A DNA stretch of 64,000 bases from Gracilibacillus lacisalsi DSM 19029 (GCF_000377765.1 NZ_KB898674.1:32209-96208), one strand, 5' to 3'; positions 54,637-63,718 are shown, counted from the first letter of the stretch. Program-made: numbers and translations. Notes: generated from the sequence alone by a model not told the origin.

Positions 54637-55420
54637 TTTGATGTAGAAGCTGATTCAACTCATTTAAATGGGTATCAGCTTCTTTTATTCTATGGCGATT
54701 TTCAGACCATACATAACCAATTATTTCTTCAACCAATAAATACCAGTGCATACGTTGCATTAAATATCGACTATTCTCCATGCCATAATGTTCAAGCCAT
54801 TGGTCCCATTCCTGCTTTGGTATATAGGATTGAAGAATTCTCCCTATATCCATAGCTGGATCACCGACACGCGCATTATCCCAATCAATTAAATATAATT
54901 CACCATTTTTAGATAACATCCAATTGTGATGATTCAAATCACAATGGCAGACAACTTGCTGATCATAATAAACGTCTAATAACCGCTCTTCTAGGTACTT
55001 AATCGCCTTATAGATCGTAAGTGAATGCCGTGCGAATTTGTTACCCTGTACGAATTGTTTCACTCTTACTAACATTTGATCTGGTAGGATAGTAGATTTT
55101 TCTATCCGTAATAACATATCTAATAATTCAGAGGAATGATGGATTTTACTTAATAATTTTGCTACTTTAGGGTGCTGCATCTCTTCAATATTTAAGGCTT
55201 TACCATCCAGCCATTGTTGAGCTGTCACTACATCACCGTTCTCAAGGCGCTTTGTCCAAACAAGTTTTGGCACAATACCTTGTGCAGATAATACAGCCAA
55301 AAATGGAGATGAATTTCGTTTTAAAAATAGTTTTTTCTGATTTGATTGGGCATAAAAAGCCGCACCGGTTGATCCACCAGCAGGGATAATCGTCCAATCT
55401 TCACCTAGAATATGTTCCAC
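54617..55420 (-). CDS. ytmP: YtmP, aminoglycoside-phosphotransferase-fold kinase
   Basis: 267 residues with the APH/choline-kinase fold: catalytic loop VVCHCDLNHHNWML and metal motif YLIDWDNARVGDPAMDIG. It likely phosphorylates a small metabolite (a thiamine- or choline-like kinase has been suggested for relatives); substrate unknown. GTG start (MEHILGEDW) with GAGGGTGA upstream. It overlaps ytzH at the 3' end. Confidence 0.9.
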   Translation of the reverse strand: MEHILGEDWTIIPAGGSTGAAFYAQSNQKKLFLKRNSSPFLAVLSAQGIVPKLVWTKRLENGDVVTAQQWLDGKALNIEEMQHPKVAKLLSKIHHSSELLDMLLRIEKSTILPDQMLVRVKQFVQGNKFARHSLTIYKAIKYLEERLLDVYYDQQVVCHCDLNHHNWMLSKNGELYLIDWDNARVGDPAMDIGRILQSYIPKQEWDQWLEHYGMENSRYLMQRMHWYLLVEEIIGYVWSENRHRIKEADTHLNELNQLLHQINDWNL

Positions 55421-55560
55421 AGCTTGTCACCCTCAATTCCTCTTAATAGTCTCTTAACCTCTTTATCTTTAAAAAGGGAATAGTAATAATAGATTAACGC
55501 AAAATCAGGTATAATTTCAAGAGAAAATTTAATTTTCGACAAAAAATATATCTATTTTTG

Positions 55561-56487
55561 TCATTTTGAAAGAGTATCTGACGGCTCATCTTGTTCCCAT
55601 TCCGGTCTTTTTACAGCAATCGACTCACAATGTTTTAATAATACTTCTGCAACTTTTAGCTGCTGGTGCTTTAATGGTGTAAATAATTGCTGTTTTTGTT
55701 TGAGCCATTCCTCATGATCATCTCGGTCAACGAATTTGGTATGATAAGGCTCTAATTGGTAATTCATCACATTTGTTCGAGATAACACTACTTTTTTAAT
55801 TGGAAAATCTAGTTGGTATTTCTTTAAGATGCTTTGAATAATCGTTTCTGTTCGTTTCGTACTTATTAATGGACTTAGAAATTTACTTTGTATATTGTTT
55901 TCTTCTATAAACCATAACCTTGAATCATTTGGAATAATTACCTGATTCTTTGGCTTTTCAAGTAATGTGATAATTTCAATTTCTAAGGGACTAATCAATA
56001 CAATATCCCCTTCCATTGGTCCATTTTTTAATTGGAAAATGGGAAAGTACATAAGTAAGTGCGTATCAGGTATGCGTTGTAAAAAGTATTTCAATAAAAA
56101 ATCCTGATAATATGAGCGATTTATGAAGGACATTTCATTAATCGTTGTCGATGCCCATTTAAGTTGAAATGGGATTAATGTATCTAAGAAATAGTGTTTC
56201 AACTCGTCCTCAGAAGCAGGTAAAAAATTGATGTCATCTGTATCTTCTTCCATATCAATATCTTCTGCTTCAGACCGACTATTGAAGAAAGAACGCCATT
56301 TCGAAAAATTAGATTCTTTTAACTCTTTTTCATTTTCGACTTCTAATTTAAGTTGCTTCTGATCTTCCCATAAATATTTTAAACGCTCCCAGTTTTCCTT
56401 CTTTAACCGCGAAAATTGGCTCGGGTAATGAAAAATATCTCGTTGATAACGTGAAATGTAATTTTCTAATTTAATTAACTGAGCCAC
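55561..56487 (-). CDS. ytlQ: YtlQ-like protein with a NERD-like region
   Basis: 308 residues; I chose GTG 56487, which has GAGGTGA upstream, over GTG 56496. A Lys/Glu-rich N-terminal half is followed by a region (GDIVLISPLEIEIITLLEKPKNQVIIPND...LSRTNVMNYQLEPYHTKFVD) that has the strand pattern of nuclease-related (NERD) domains, but the usual catalytic Asp/Glu-x-Lys is degenerate. No membrane helix. It is coupled to thpR. Function unknown; the NERD link is a weak inference. Confidence 0.75.
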   Translation of the reverse strand: MAQLIKLENYISRYQRDIFHYPSQFSRLKKENWERLKYLWEDQKQLKLEVENEKELKESNFSKWRSFFNSRSEAEDIDMEEDTDDINFLPASEDELKHYFLDTLIPFQLKWASTTINEMSFINRSYYQDFLLKYFLQRIPDTHLLMYFPIFQLKNGPMEGDIVLISPLEIEIITLLEKPKNQVIIPNDSRLWFIEENNIQSKFLSPLISTKRTETIIQSILKKYQLDFPIKKVVLSRTNVMNYQLEPYHTKFVDRDDHEEWLKQKQQLFTPLKHQQLKVAEVLLKHCESIAVKRPEWEQDEPSDTLSK

Positions 56488-56497
56488 TTGTGTCACC

Positions 56498-57046
56498 TCA
56501 TTTCAATTCAAACTGCCGCCAAATTTGATATTTTTGCTTTTTTTCTGGGTGGATTTCGTATATAACCACTTTATTAATGTGTAGCTGTTTTTCACCAGTC
56601 GGTTGGTTAAGAACGGTTTTATTCTGTAATTGTTGTTCACTTGCCCATTTTTTAGCAAGTGTTATATGGGGAGTGAAGGATCGTTTATCTATCTGTACAT
56701 ACTTCCCGACTATTTGTTTTATATCATGATGTAATTGTACTAAGGCAGAGTGTTTTTCAACTCCTACCCACAATACACGTGGCTTATTAACGGATCCAAA
56801 GGTAGAAAGTCCATCAATTTTAACTGTAAAAGCTCGATTATCCAACTGTTGCAATTGATCCGCTATACGATTTAATTTCGTTCTATCGATTGCACCGAAA
56901 AAATGTAAAGTGATATGAAAATCGTTCTGGTCAACCCAGTTTTTATAGTGAAAGTCAGTCTTTAGTCTTTGTTGAATCTGATAAAGCCATTTTTTCATCT
57001 CATAATCAATTTCAACCGCAATAAAATAATGTCGTGTTGTATTCAT
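56498..57046 (-). CDS. thpR: ThpR/YtlP, RNA 2',3'-cyclic phosphodiesterase (2H family)
   Basis: 182-residue 2H phosphoesterase with two HxTx motifs, DFHITLHFFG and SFTPHITLAKKW, which form the active site. Relatives open RNA 2',3'-cyclic phosphates (formerly called 2'-5' RNA ligase). It lies 5 bp from the potassium channel gene and is coupled to ytlQ. Confidence 0.93.
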   Translation of the reverse strand: MNTTRHYFIAVEIDYEMKKWLYQIQQRLKTDFHYKNWVDQNDFHITLHFFGAIDRTKLNRIADQLQQLDNRAFTVKIDGLSTFGSVNKPRVLWVGVEKHSALVQLHHDIKQIVGKYVQIDKRSFTPHITLAKKWASEQQLQNKTVLNQPTGEKQLHINKVVIYEIHPEKKQKYQIWRQFELK

Positions 57047-57050
57047 CTTA

Positions 57051-58064
57051 TTACCCTCTTATTATTTTTTGATATGTTGGTTGATCGCATATAACAAACA
57101 ATTCAGCGTTATCAGGTATGGTCTCATCCAGCATTCGGTTGATATTTAAATGGTCACGATCTGCAACAAGTGTTGCGCCTTGTTTCAATAAATCATCAAA
57201 CGCATCTTTGTATGTATGCCACGAGGATTTTACAGGTACATAATATAAATCATCTCCCTGTGTTCTGCGGAGTAACTGACCAAAAATATTCGTCATACCA
57301 TTGCGAAATGCTGAGCGGACAAATAAAGACGAAATGGTTTCATTGGATATGATGAATTCATCAATCTGCAAATATTTGAAATTCTTAATATGGTTTTCTT
57401 CCATAACCTCAACAATTGTGTGTACTTCAGGAGCCATTTCTGCAATGGTAGAAGCGATTAATAATGTTTTACCATCAGCTAATTGACCTTCCGTAATCTG
57501 ATCATCCGCAAAGATCAAAACCGATTTTGCTTCTTTTAAATTCGCTTTTTCTAACGGTTCCTTCTCAGAAGGATTTCCCTTTATGTAAAAGATGTTAGAG
57601 TCTAACATGGGTGCTTTCTCTAATTGATCGATAATAATAACATCTATATCCTGATGGGTTGCAAGCATTTCCTTAATAGCAAACTTCGCCTTTTGAGACC
57701 ATCCGATAATAATATAATGCCCTTTTCCTTTATACATAATATCACCTTCCTGTCTTTTTTTACGGTAAATCGCCAGACTATCTATTATTTTCCCTATCAC
57801 TACACCAATTAGCCCGATACCAAAGACATATAAAAATAACGCCAACAATCTACCTCCAACCGTTTCTGGATAAAGATCACCATATCCCACTGTTGTAACA
57901 GTAGTCATCACCCACCAGAAACCATCAAAAATGGTTGGGAAGGAGTCTCTCTCAATGAAGACAATTAAGATAGATGAAAGTAACACTAACAGAATACTTG
58001 TTATAAATAGCATGTAATTGGGAATATGGATAACTTTTTTCATCAATTGTTTAAGTATGTGCAT
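57051..58064 (-). CDS. Two-helix potassium channel with RCK domain
   Basis: 337 residues from ATG 58064 (GAGGTGAATATTG upstream). N-terminal helix, pore loop with the K+ selectivity filter TTVGYGDLYP, second helix, then a cytoplasmic RCK/TrkA_N domain (GHYIIIGWSQKAKFAI, VLIFADDQITEGQLADGKTLL) that gates on a ligand. It resembles YugO/MthK channels. Kept in a block with thpR and ytlQ. Probably exports or leaks K+ during osmotic change. Confidence 0.92.
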   Translation of the reverse strand: MHILKQLMKKVIHIPNYMLFITSILLVLLSSILIVFIERDSFPTIFDGFWWVMTTVTTVGYGDLYPETVGGRLLALFLYVFGIGLIGVVIGKIIDSLAIYRKKRQEGDIMYKGKGHYIIIGWSQKAKFAIKEMLATHQDIDVIIIDQLEKAPMLDSNIFYIKGNPSEKEPLEKANLKEAKSVLIFADDQITEGQLADGKTLLIASTIAEMAPEVHTIVEVMEENHIKNFKYLQIDEFIISNETISSLFVRSAFRNGMTNIFGQLLRRTQGDDLYYVPVKSSWHTYKDAFDDLLKQGATLVADRDHLNINRMLDETIPDNAELFVICDQPTYQKIIRG

Positions 58065-58205
58065 CAATATTCACCTCGATTTTTTTAATTATCTGTAAAT
58101 TAAAAGTTATCTGTAGAAAATACATGAAATAAAGTGTAAAATAGAAAGTACATCATGAATATACTTTAACAAGGTTTAACTTGAAAACTTTGAAGGAGTG
58201 ATTTT

Positions 58206-58424
58206 TTGAGTCAATCAACCACCCGCATGCTAACTCGTGTGAAGGCTGTCTACCTATTTATTAGAGAGAATGGACCGGTCACCACGAGCCAAATAGCTGA
58301 AGAGTTTGGCATTACTGATCGCACCGTACAACGAGATTTACATTTGCTAGCATACAATGGGCTTGTAAATAGTCCAAATCGGGGACGTTGGAAAATCACA
58401 AATAAAAAAGTAAAAATCTCCTAA
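58206..58424 (+). CDS. ytzE: YtzE, DeoR-type HTH protein
   Basis: 72-residue protein that is only a winged helix-turn-helix: RVKAVYLFIRENGPVTTSQI, AEEFGITDRTVQRDLHLLA, GLVNSPNRGRWKITNK. Start is TTG 58206 behind AAGGAGTGA; no nearby ATG fits the domain. It lacks the ligand-binding part of DeoR, so it may be a small DNA-binding regulator of unknown target. Confidence 0.9.
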   Translation: MSQSTTRMLTRVKAVYLFIRENGPVTTSQIAEEFGITDRTVQRDLHLLAYNGLVNSPNRGRWKITNKKVKIS

Positions 58425-58448
58425 TATAATTGATTGAATATATTCTTA

Positions 58449-58480
58449 ACCAGTATTGGTCTAATACTGGTATTTTATTT
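58449..58480 (+). terminator. Terminator of ytzE
   Basis: ACCAGTATT / AATACTGGT stem with a 5-nt loop, followed by TATTTTATTT. Confidence 0.85.
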
Positions 58481-59176
58481 GCTACTTAATTGGTCCACCT
58501 CTTCTGTTGTTAACTCCCGATATTCTCCTATCTTGAGTTTCTCATCTAACTGCAAGCTTCCCATTGACAATCGCTTCAAATACAACACACTATTGTCAAC
58601 AGCTTCAAACATTCGCTTGATTTGATGAAATTTCCCCTCTTTAATCGTAATTTCTACCATTTTATCTTCAACAGCTTTTAATCTCGCTGGCTTAGTGACA
58701 TAACCATCTTCTAACATAACACCTTCAGCGAATTGTTTAATGTCTTTTTCAGTAATCGTTTTCGCTAACCTTGCAATATAGGTTTTATCTACATGTTTTT
58801 TTGGTGAAAGTAGCTCGTGTGCCAACTGCCCGTCATTCGTTAATAATAATAGGCCTTCTGTATCTTTATCCAATCGTCCAACAGGAAAAGGAGATAATAC
58901 CTTATCCTGTTTTTTTATCAGATCGAGAACCGTTTTTTGCCTTTGATCCTCGGTTGCAGACAGATATCCTGCTGGTTTGTGCAGCATTAAATAGATATAT
59001 TCTTGATACTGAATTACTTTATCATCACACTTTACTTGATCTTTGTCCGGATCAATCTGGATATCTGCTTTACGGACCGTTTGATCATTAACAGTTATTC
59101 GCTTCTTTTTCACTACTGTTTTGACATCTTTGCGGCTACCGTAACCCATATTTGCTAAAAATTTATCTAAACGAAT
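58475..59176 (-). CDS. RsuA-family 16S rRNA pseudouridine synthase, probable AUU start
   Basis: Pseudouridine synthase with an N-terminal S4 domain and the catalytic RLDKDTEGLLLLTNDG loop (contains the key Asp); LHKPAGYLSA is typical of RsuA/RluB. From the first ATG (59149) the protein begins MGYGSRKD, missing the conserved RLDKFLAN start. In-frame codons before it are ATT ATT CGT TTA GAT AAA TTT TTA GCA AAT, which give R-L-D-K-F-L-A-N, with AGGAGG 8 nt before the second ATT (59176). I therefore place the start at ATT 59176 (233 residues). ytzG of B. subtilis is the homologue. Confidence 0.85.
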   Translation of the reverse strand: MRLDKFLANMGYGSRKDVKTVVKKKRITVNDQTVRKADIQIDPDKDQVKCDDKVIQYQEYIYLMLHKPAGYLSATEDQRQKTVLDLIKKQDKVLSPFPVGRLDKDTEGLLLLTNDGQLAHELLSPKKHVDKTYIARLAKTITEKDIKQFAEGVMLEDGYVTKPARLKAVEDKMVEITIKEGKFHQIKRMFEAVDNSVLYLKRLSMGSLQLDEKLKIGEYRELTTEEVDQLSSK

Positions 59177-59192
59177 AATAGTTGCCTCCTTT

Positions 59193-60815
59193 CTATCTTC
59201 TGATTAATCGATCTAAAATAGCAATTTTTCTTCCTGTAATTCTTTCAAATAAGGTTGATGCATAACCTAAATATAGATAAACGGAACCACCAGCAATGAC
59301 ACCTATTAGCATCATTAATATAGCATGGATTCGATTTTCATGAACATCTAAGAACAAGCCAAACACATATTTTACCACTAACAACACAATAACCATTATA
59401 CTTGTAAAAATCAGCATTAACAGCGATAATTTATAAAATTTACGGTAATTAAAACCGATCGCTTTTTTTATTTGCCACAAGTTAAGCAAGACAGCAATGA
59501 AAGTACTAATTAAAGTGACAATGATAGCCCCTTTTGCTGCGAATATTTGAATGAATATTGAATTTAATAATATCTTCGTAAGGATACCAGCTGATAAGCT
59601 TATTAGGGTAAAGTTTTGCTTTTCGACCCCTTGTAGAATATATGAGGTAACCGTAAAGAATGCAAAGGTTAACGCTACTGGTGCATACCATGCAAAAACT
59701 TCACCCGTTATGTCAAGATTTTTCATACCAAATAAACCACCATAGATCGGGTCTGCAAGAAGAATTAATCCAAATACAGCAGGAAGTACAAAAAACATAA
59801 TAATTTGTAAAGCCTGGTTGATTTGAGCATTTAATTTCTGCATCTTATTCGAATTAAAAGCACTAGTAATTTCAGGTATTAAGGCAAGCGATAATCCTGT
59901 CGCGATAGTAACAGGAATGATAACTAATTTGTGTCCTTGTAAATTAAATGCTGAGAAAGCAATATCTGCTATATCTCCATCACCTCTTGCCGTCATTGCA
60001 TGACCAAATGTAAATTGGTCAATCAGTTGATACATCGGAATAGCTATACCAACAAGTACAAAAGGACCTGAATAGCGAAATAATTCCTTTAATAAATCTT
60101 TTACAGGAATAGTCACTTTTTCTTTTTGATTTTCAATCGCTGTGTCCAGATACTTTTTACGTTTTTTCCAGTAAAAAGCTAGCACAACCCAAGATGCGAT
60201 ACCACCAACAAAAGCAGAAAATGCTGCAAAACCAATTGCAGTTGCATTCGTTCCTCCTACAATTTCTAAAACTACAAAAACAGAAACAAGTAAAAACATG
60301 ATTCTGATGATTTGCTCTATTACTTGAGATACTGCCGTTGGACCCATTGATTGGTTTCCTTGAAAAAATCCTCTCATAATAGCCATACTTGGAATAATTA
60401 TTAAAGCGAAACTAACCATTTGAATAACAGATTTCACTTCCGCTAAAGTTACACCTTTACTGTCTTCATCTTTTGTCCAGCTTGCTATGAGATCTGCTCC
60501 AAAATACATAATTAAAAAGGCAAAAAAGCCTGTTATTAACATTAACAAACTGCCTATTTTTAACATTCTCATACTTGTATAATAGTCATTTAATGTATTA
60601 TATTTTGCTACAAATTTGGAAACTGCTAAAGGTACGCCTACCGTTGCTATACTTAACAATATCGTATACGGGATATAAGCATATGAATATAAGGCTGTTC
60701 CCGTTTCTCCTACCATATTGGCGAAAGGAATAACATAAATCATCCCTAAAAATTTAGATAAAAAACTTGCTCCCGTGAGCAATAGTGTACCACGTAAAAA
60801 ATTTGAACTTGACAT
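59193..60815 (-). CDS. ytgP: YtgP/MurJ, putative lipid II flippase of the MOP superfamily
   Basis: 541 residues from ATG 60815 (AAAGGTGAAAG upstream), with about 14 transmembrane helices (SKFLGMIYVIPFANMVGETG..., LLLTGASFL...). Proteins of this subgroup (YtgP/MurJ) are lipid II flippases in Firmicutes, alongside Amj. Beginning SNFLRGTLLLTGA and the polar residues in the cavity fit. Monocistronic; it lies after the pseudouridine synthase as in B. subtilis (ytgP, ytzG). Confidence 0.92.
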   Translation of the reverse strand: MSSSNFLRGTLLLTGASFLSKFLGMIYVIPFANMVGETGTALYSYAYIPYTILLSIATVGVPLAVSKFVAKYNTLNDYYTSMRMLKIGSLLMLITGFFAFLIMYFGADLIASWTKDEDSKGVTLAEVKSVIQMVSFALIIIPSMAIMRGFFQGNQSMGPTAVSQVIEQIIRIMFLLVSVFVVLEIVGGTNATAIGFAAFSAFVGGIASWVVLAFYWKKRKKYLDTAIENQKEKVTIPVKDLLKELFRYSGPFVLVGIAIPMYQLIDQFTFGHAMTARGDGDIADIAFSAFNLQGHKLVIIPVTIATGLSLALIPEITSAFNSNKMQKLNAQINQALQIIMFFVLPAVFGLILLADPIYGGLFGMKNLDITGEVFAWYAPVALTFAFFTVTSYILQGVEKQNFTLISLSAGILTKILLNSIFIQIFAAKGAIIVTLISTFIAVLLNLWQIKKAIGFNYRKFYKLSLLMLIFTSIMVIVLLVVKYVFGLFLDVHENRIHAILMMLIGVIAGGSVYLYLGYASTLFERITGRKIAILDRLIRR

Positions 60816-60932
60816 GCTTTCACCTTTATTCATTAAATTATGTAACGTTAATATTTTAACATAGCAGCCCACAGATTGTTATTGATTTCGACAGATAATT
60901 TGTGAATCTCGTCGAACTACGATAAAGTAATC

Positions 60933-60960
60933 TTTAGCGAAACTTATCAGAATGTTAGCT
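60933..60960 (+). repeat. Family 2 tail fragment upstream of ytfP
   Basis: TTTAGCGAAACTTATCAGAATGTTAGC matches the post-hairpin block of the copy at 33038 with only a few differences. The hairpin is absent here; the start is in DNA that does not match. It lies in the leader region of ytfP. Confidence 0.6.
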
Positions 60961-61039
60961 TTTGATCACACTTAGTTTCCGTGTGCACTTTATAAGCTAT
61001 TACAACAATGAGGTATGAATGGAAGGAAGAATTGTTAAA

Positions 61040-62296
61040 ATGATGGATGTAACGATTATTGGTGGTGGTCCAGCAGGACTGATGGCAGCAATAGCTTCCG
61101 CTGAACAGGGAGCCAAAACCATATTAATTGATAAAGGAAATAAACTAGGAAAGAAACTAGCGATATCTGGTGGAGGAAGATGTAACGTAACGAATCGATT
61201 ACCTGCTGATGAAGTAATTAAACACATTCCTGGGAATGGTCGTTTTCTCTATAGTGCTTTTTCTATATTTGATAACTATGACATTATTGATTTTTTTGAA
61301 GGGCTAGGTGTTGCGTTGAAGGAAGAAGATCACGGCAGAATGTTCCCTGTCAGTAATAAAGCAAATGATGTAGTCGAAGCATTACTACAGCGATTGGATG
61401 AATTACATGTCACTGTAAAGAAAAATACAGTCGTAAAAGCAATTGATTACAGAGAACGTACACATCAAATTATATTAGATAATCAGGATAATATAGAAAC
61501 GAAGGCGGTCGTTATCGCTGCAGGAGGAAAGGCGGTTCCCCACACGGGATCAACTGGTGACGCTTATCCATGGGCGAAAAAGGCGGGACATACAATTACA
61601 GCAATATATCCAACAGAGGTGCCGATCGTTTCTAATGAAGAGTTTATCCGTAGCAAGAAATTACAAGGTACGGCATTACGTGATATTGCATTATCGGTTT
61701 TTGATGAAAAAGGTAAGAAAGTCATTACACATCAAATGGATATGCTTTTTACGCATTTTGGAATTTCTGGTCCTGCAGTATTAAGATGCTCTCAATATAT
61801 TGTTAAGTTGCTGATGAATGGTCTAAAGCAAGTTGAGGTACAAATAGACGCCATTCCTGACAAACCTGCACATGAGCTTCTCTCTGAACTTTCAACCATG
61901 ATAGATCAACATTCCAAACGGACTTTCAAAAACGTTGCTAAAGGGTTGGTTCCAGAAAGATACTTAGATTTTTTATTAGAGCAAAACGATATTTCACCAA
62001 CAATTAAATGTGCTAATATTTCCCGGGAAAAACTAGAAGGATTCCTTAACGACCTTAAAGGTTTCTCTTTTCAGGTCCATGAAAGTTTACCATTAAAAAA
62101 AGCTTTTGTTACCGGTGGAGGTGTCTCCATTAAAGAAATTGTACCTAGCACCATGCAATCGAAATTAATGCACGGCCTATACTTTTGTGGGGAAGTTTTA
62201 GATATTCATGGTTATACAGGTGGATATAATATCACTTCAGCCATGGTTACCGGTAGAGTGGCAGGTATGCATGCCGCATGGGAAAGCTTAAGTTAA
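61040..62296 (+). CDS. ytfP: YtfP, HI0933-type FAD-dependent oxidoreductase
   Basis: About 418 residues from ATG 61040 (or 61043): dinucleotide motif [32 protein letters not shown] [14 protein letters not shown] and the C-terminal [15 protein letters not shown], which define HI0933/YtfP flavoproteins. Substrate unknown. GGAAGGA lies about 10 nt upstream. The frame extends to ATG 61019 but without an RBS there. Followed by a strong terminator. Confidence 0.93.
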   Translation: MMDVTIIGGGPAGLMAAIASAEQGAKTILIDKGNKLGKKLAISGGGRCNVTNRLPADEVIKHIPGNGRFLYSAFSIFDNYDIIDFFEGLGVALKEEDHGRMFPVSNKANDVVEALLQRLDELHVTVKKNTVVKAIDYRERTHQIILDNQDNIETKAVVIAAGGKAVPHTGSTGDAYPWAKKAGHTITAIYPTEVPIVSNEEFIRSKKLQGTALRDIALSVFDEKGKKVITHQMDMLFTHFGISGPAVLRCSQYIVKLLMNGLKQVEVQIDAIPDKPAHELLSELSTMIDQHSKRTFKNVAKGLVPERYLDFLLEQNDISPTIKCANISREKLEGFLNDLKGFSFQVHESLPLKKAFVTGGGVSIKEIVPSTMQSKLMHGLYFCGEVLDIHGYTGGYNITSAMVTGRVAGMHAAWESLS

Positions 62297-62302
62297 TCAT
62301 TA

Positions 62303-62345
62303 AAAAATCCAGACTATACTTTTAGTGAATAGTCTGGATTTTTCC
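62303..62345 (+). terminator. Terminator of ytfP
   Basis: AAAAATCCAGACTAT / ATAGTCTGGATTTTT stem with about a 10-nt loop, ending in TTTTCC. It stands close to the 3' end of the yidC region on the other strand. Confidence 0.92.
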
Positions 62346-62388
62346 TTTTATTATCAAAACGCTCACCAACCGGCAAGTTTACTTAATG

Positions 62389-62487
62389 CTAGTTACTAGC
62401 ATTTACTCTTATGTTTGCGCTTGATGCTGGCATATATAATTTCTTTGAAAGTAACTGTTGTACTATTAAGAATAATCCACCTACTGC
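62389..62487 (-). other. In-frame continuation of yidC beyond the TGA
   Basis: Codons after the TGA encode AVGGLFLIVQQLLSKKLY and then a short tail to a TAG at 62389. This is the expected rest of the last YidC transmembrane helix; a Trp codon (TGG) is normal at the TGA position. If the TGA is an error or is read through, the protein would have 272 residues. Confidence 0.75.
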
Positions 62488-63207
62488 TCAATAAAGTGGT
62501 AATGCTGCTGGCGCATTGAAGGAGACCAATCCAATCATGACTGGGGAAATTAATCCCATGATAGCCATTTGTTTCTTCTGATTTGGTTCCATACCAATTT
62601 GAGTTACACGGAATTGAATGAAGTAAATCGCTGCTGCAACAAAAGGCATAATTAAGTCGCTTTGTCCAAGATTAAACCAAAGAAAGCTATGTTCTGCGAT
62701 TTCTTGAGTTGTCCGAATCGCATAATAAAAACCAATTAAAATTGGGAATTGAATAATCAGAGGCAGACATCCTATTGATGCAATTGGATTAAAATTGTGC
62801 TTCTGATATAATGCCATCGTTTCCTGCTGCATTTTCTTTTGTGATTCGGCGTCTTTTTTCCCCTTATATTTTGCCTGAATGGACTCCATTTCAGGTTTTA
62901 TAACCGCCATCTTGTCACGCATTTGATAACTATTCTTTGATTGCTTGAGCATAAGTGGCATTAATGCTAAACGCACGATTAATGTTACAACAATAATGGA
63001 AAATCCATAGCTACCACCTAATACAGAAGCTACCCCTTTAATGATGTTCGAAAATGTTAAAACAAAATATTTATCAAAAAAACCAGCAGTTTCAGGGTCG
63101 ATTGGCTCACCTGATGCCGCAGCTTGACAGCCAGATAAAAGGACTACGGCTAATACAGCCAGTCCAATAAAACGATATTTTTTAATGAAAGTGAATACAG
63201 ATTGCAT
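62488..63207 (-). CDS. yidC: Membrane protein insertase YidC, truncated by a TGA in the last helix
   Basis: Sec-associated and Sec-independent membrane protein insertase. 239 residues up to the stop: lipoprotein signal (VVLLSGCQAA), a helix near 40-60, the conserved RLALMPLMLKQSKNSYQM with the substrate-contact Arg, FPILIGFYYAIRTTQEIA and SDLIMPFVAAAIYFIQF. It ends FNAPAALPLY, where relatives continue W-A-V-G-G-L. The TGA at 62488-62490 replaces TGG. RBS GAGGAGG. A likely paralogue of SpoIIIJ/YqjG, so loss may be tolerated. Confidence 0.88.
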   Translation of the reverse strand: MQSVFTFIKKYRFIGLAVLAVVLLSGCQAAASGEPIDPETAGFFDKYFVLTFSNIIKGVASVLGGSYGFSIIVVTLIVRLALMPLMLKQSKNSYQMRDKMAVIKPEMESIQAKYKGKKDAESQKKMQQETMALYQKHNFNPIASIGCLPLIIQFPILIGFYYAIRTTQEIAEHSFLWFNLGQSDLIMPFVAAAIYFIQFRVTQIGMEPNQKKQMAIMGLISPVMIGLVSFNAPAALPLY

Positions 63208-63533
63208 GTTTGTCCTCCTCGTTTTAATGAAATAGCTTGAACGCACGAGAAGGAATGGTTGTCATCATCATCATCCGGACTTTCTTTACGTCTCATTTTG
63301 TTAGTGAGCCAACTCTGGATATCTAGCCACTGCCCAATAATCAATGCTTTTTGCTGTAACTGTAATTGAATCGAGTAGTAGTTATTATTATTGATTATTT
63401 TTTCATACCTTGTAAGCTGGTAGTGCGGGATATGAATCAACCCATAGGAACAAATCAGCGCAATGTAAAAGGTTAAGTAAATATACATTGGATGCAAATC
63501 GCTATTCACTTCACCAATCATTTCTAAAACCAT
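63150..63533 (-). CDS. Small membrane protein upstream of yidC, uncertain
   Basis: Up to 127 residues, beginning MVLEMIGEVNSDLH with an excellent GAGGAGGTGA RBS. One transmembrane helix (about 16-36, MYIYLTFYIALICSYGLIHI), a hydrophilic stretch with an Asp5 run, and a C-terminus that overlaps the yidC start by 58 bp. The last about 20 residues are read through yidC's own RBS and are Gly/Ser-rich, unlike the rest. It is real as a start; its C-terminus may be shorter in function. Family unknown. Confidence 0.5.
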   Translation of the reverse strand: MVLEMIGEVNSDLHPMYIYLTFYIALICSYGLIHIPHYQLTRYEKIINNNNYYSIQLQLQQKALIIGQWLDIQSWLTNKMRRKESPDDDDDNHSFSCVQAISLKRGGQTCNLYSLSLKNIVLLDWLY

Positions 63534-63682
63534 CTGTATTCACCTCCTCTTAGTAGTAATGGAAGTCTGACTCTATAATGATACAATTTAGTATGAAAGT
63601 CAAAGGATGATTTATGACAGTTTGCGTTTTTTATATTTAACTACACCTTTTCATTTAAGAAGTGATAGTTTTACTATATAAG
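63534..63682. other. Gap between the yidC-upstream gene and the rRNA operon
   Basis: About 150 bp of AT-rich DNA that probably contains the minus-strand promoter of the small membrane protein and yidC. Nothing else is clear. Confidence 0.4.
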
Positions 63683-63718
63683 AAAAAGCTTTTTAGTCGT
63701 GTGACTAAAAAGCTTTTT
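63683..63718 (-). terminator. Terminator of the rRNA operon
   Basis: AAAAAGCTTTTTAGT / ACTAAAAAGCTTTTT perfect stem with a 6-nt loop, followed on the minus strand by T-rich sequence. It comes directly after the 5S gene. Confidence 0.9.

Noticed and set aside
62488..62490. TGA in yidC as a selenocysteine codon or altered genetic code
   Set aside because: The position is a conserved Trp, not Cys; no SECIS-like element was evident; all other genes use TGA as a normal stop.
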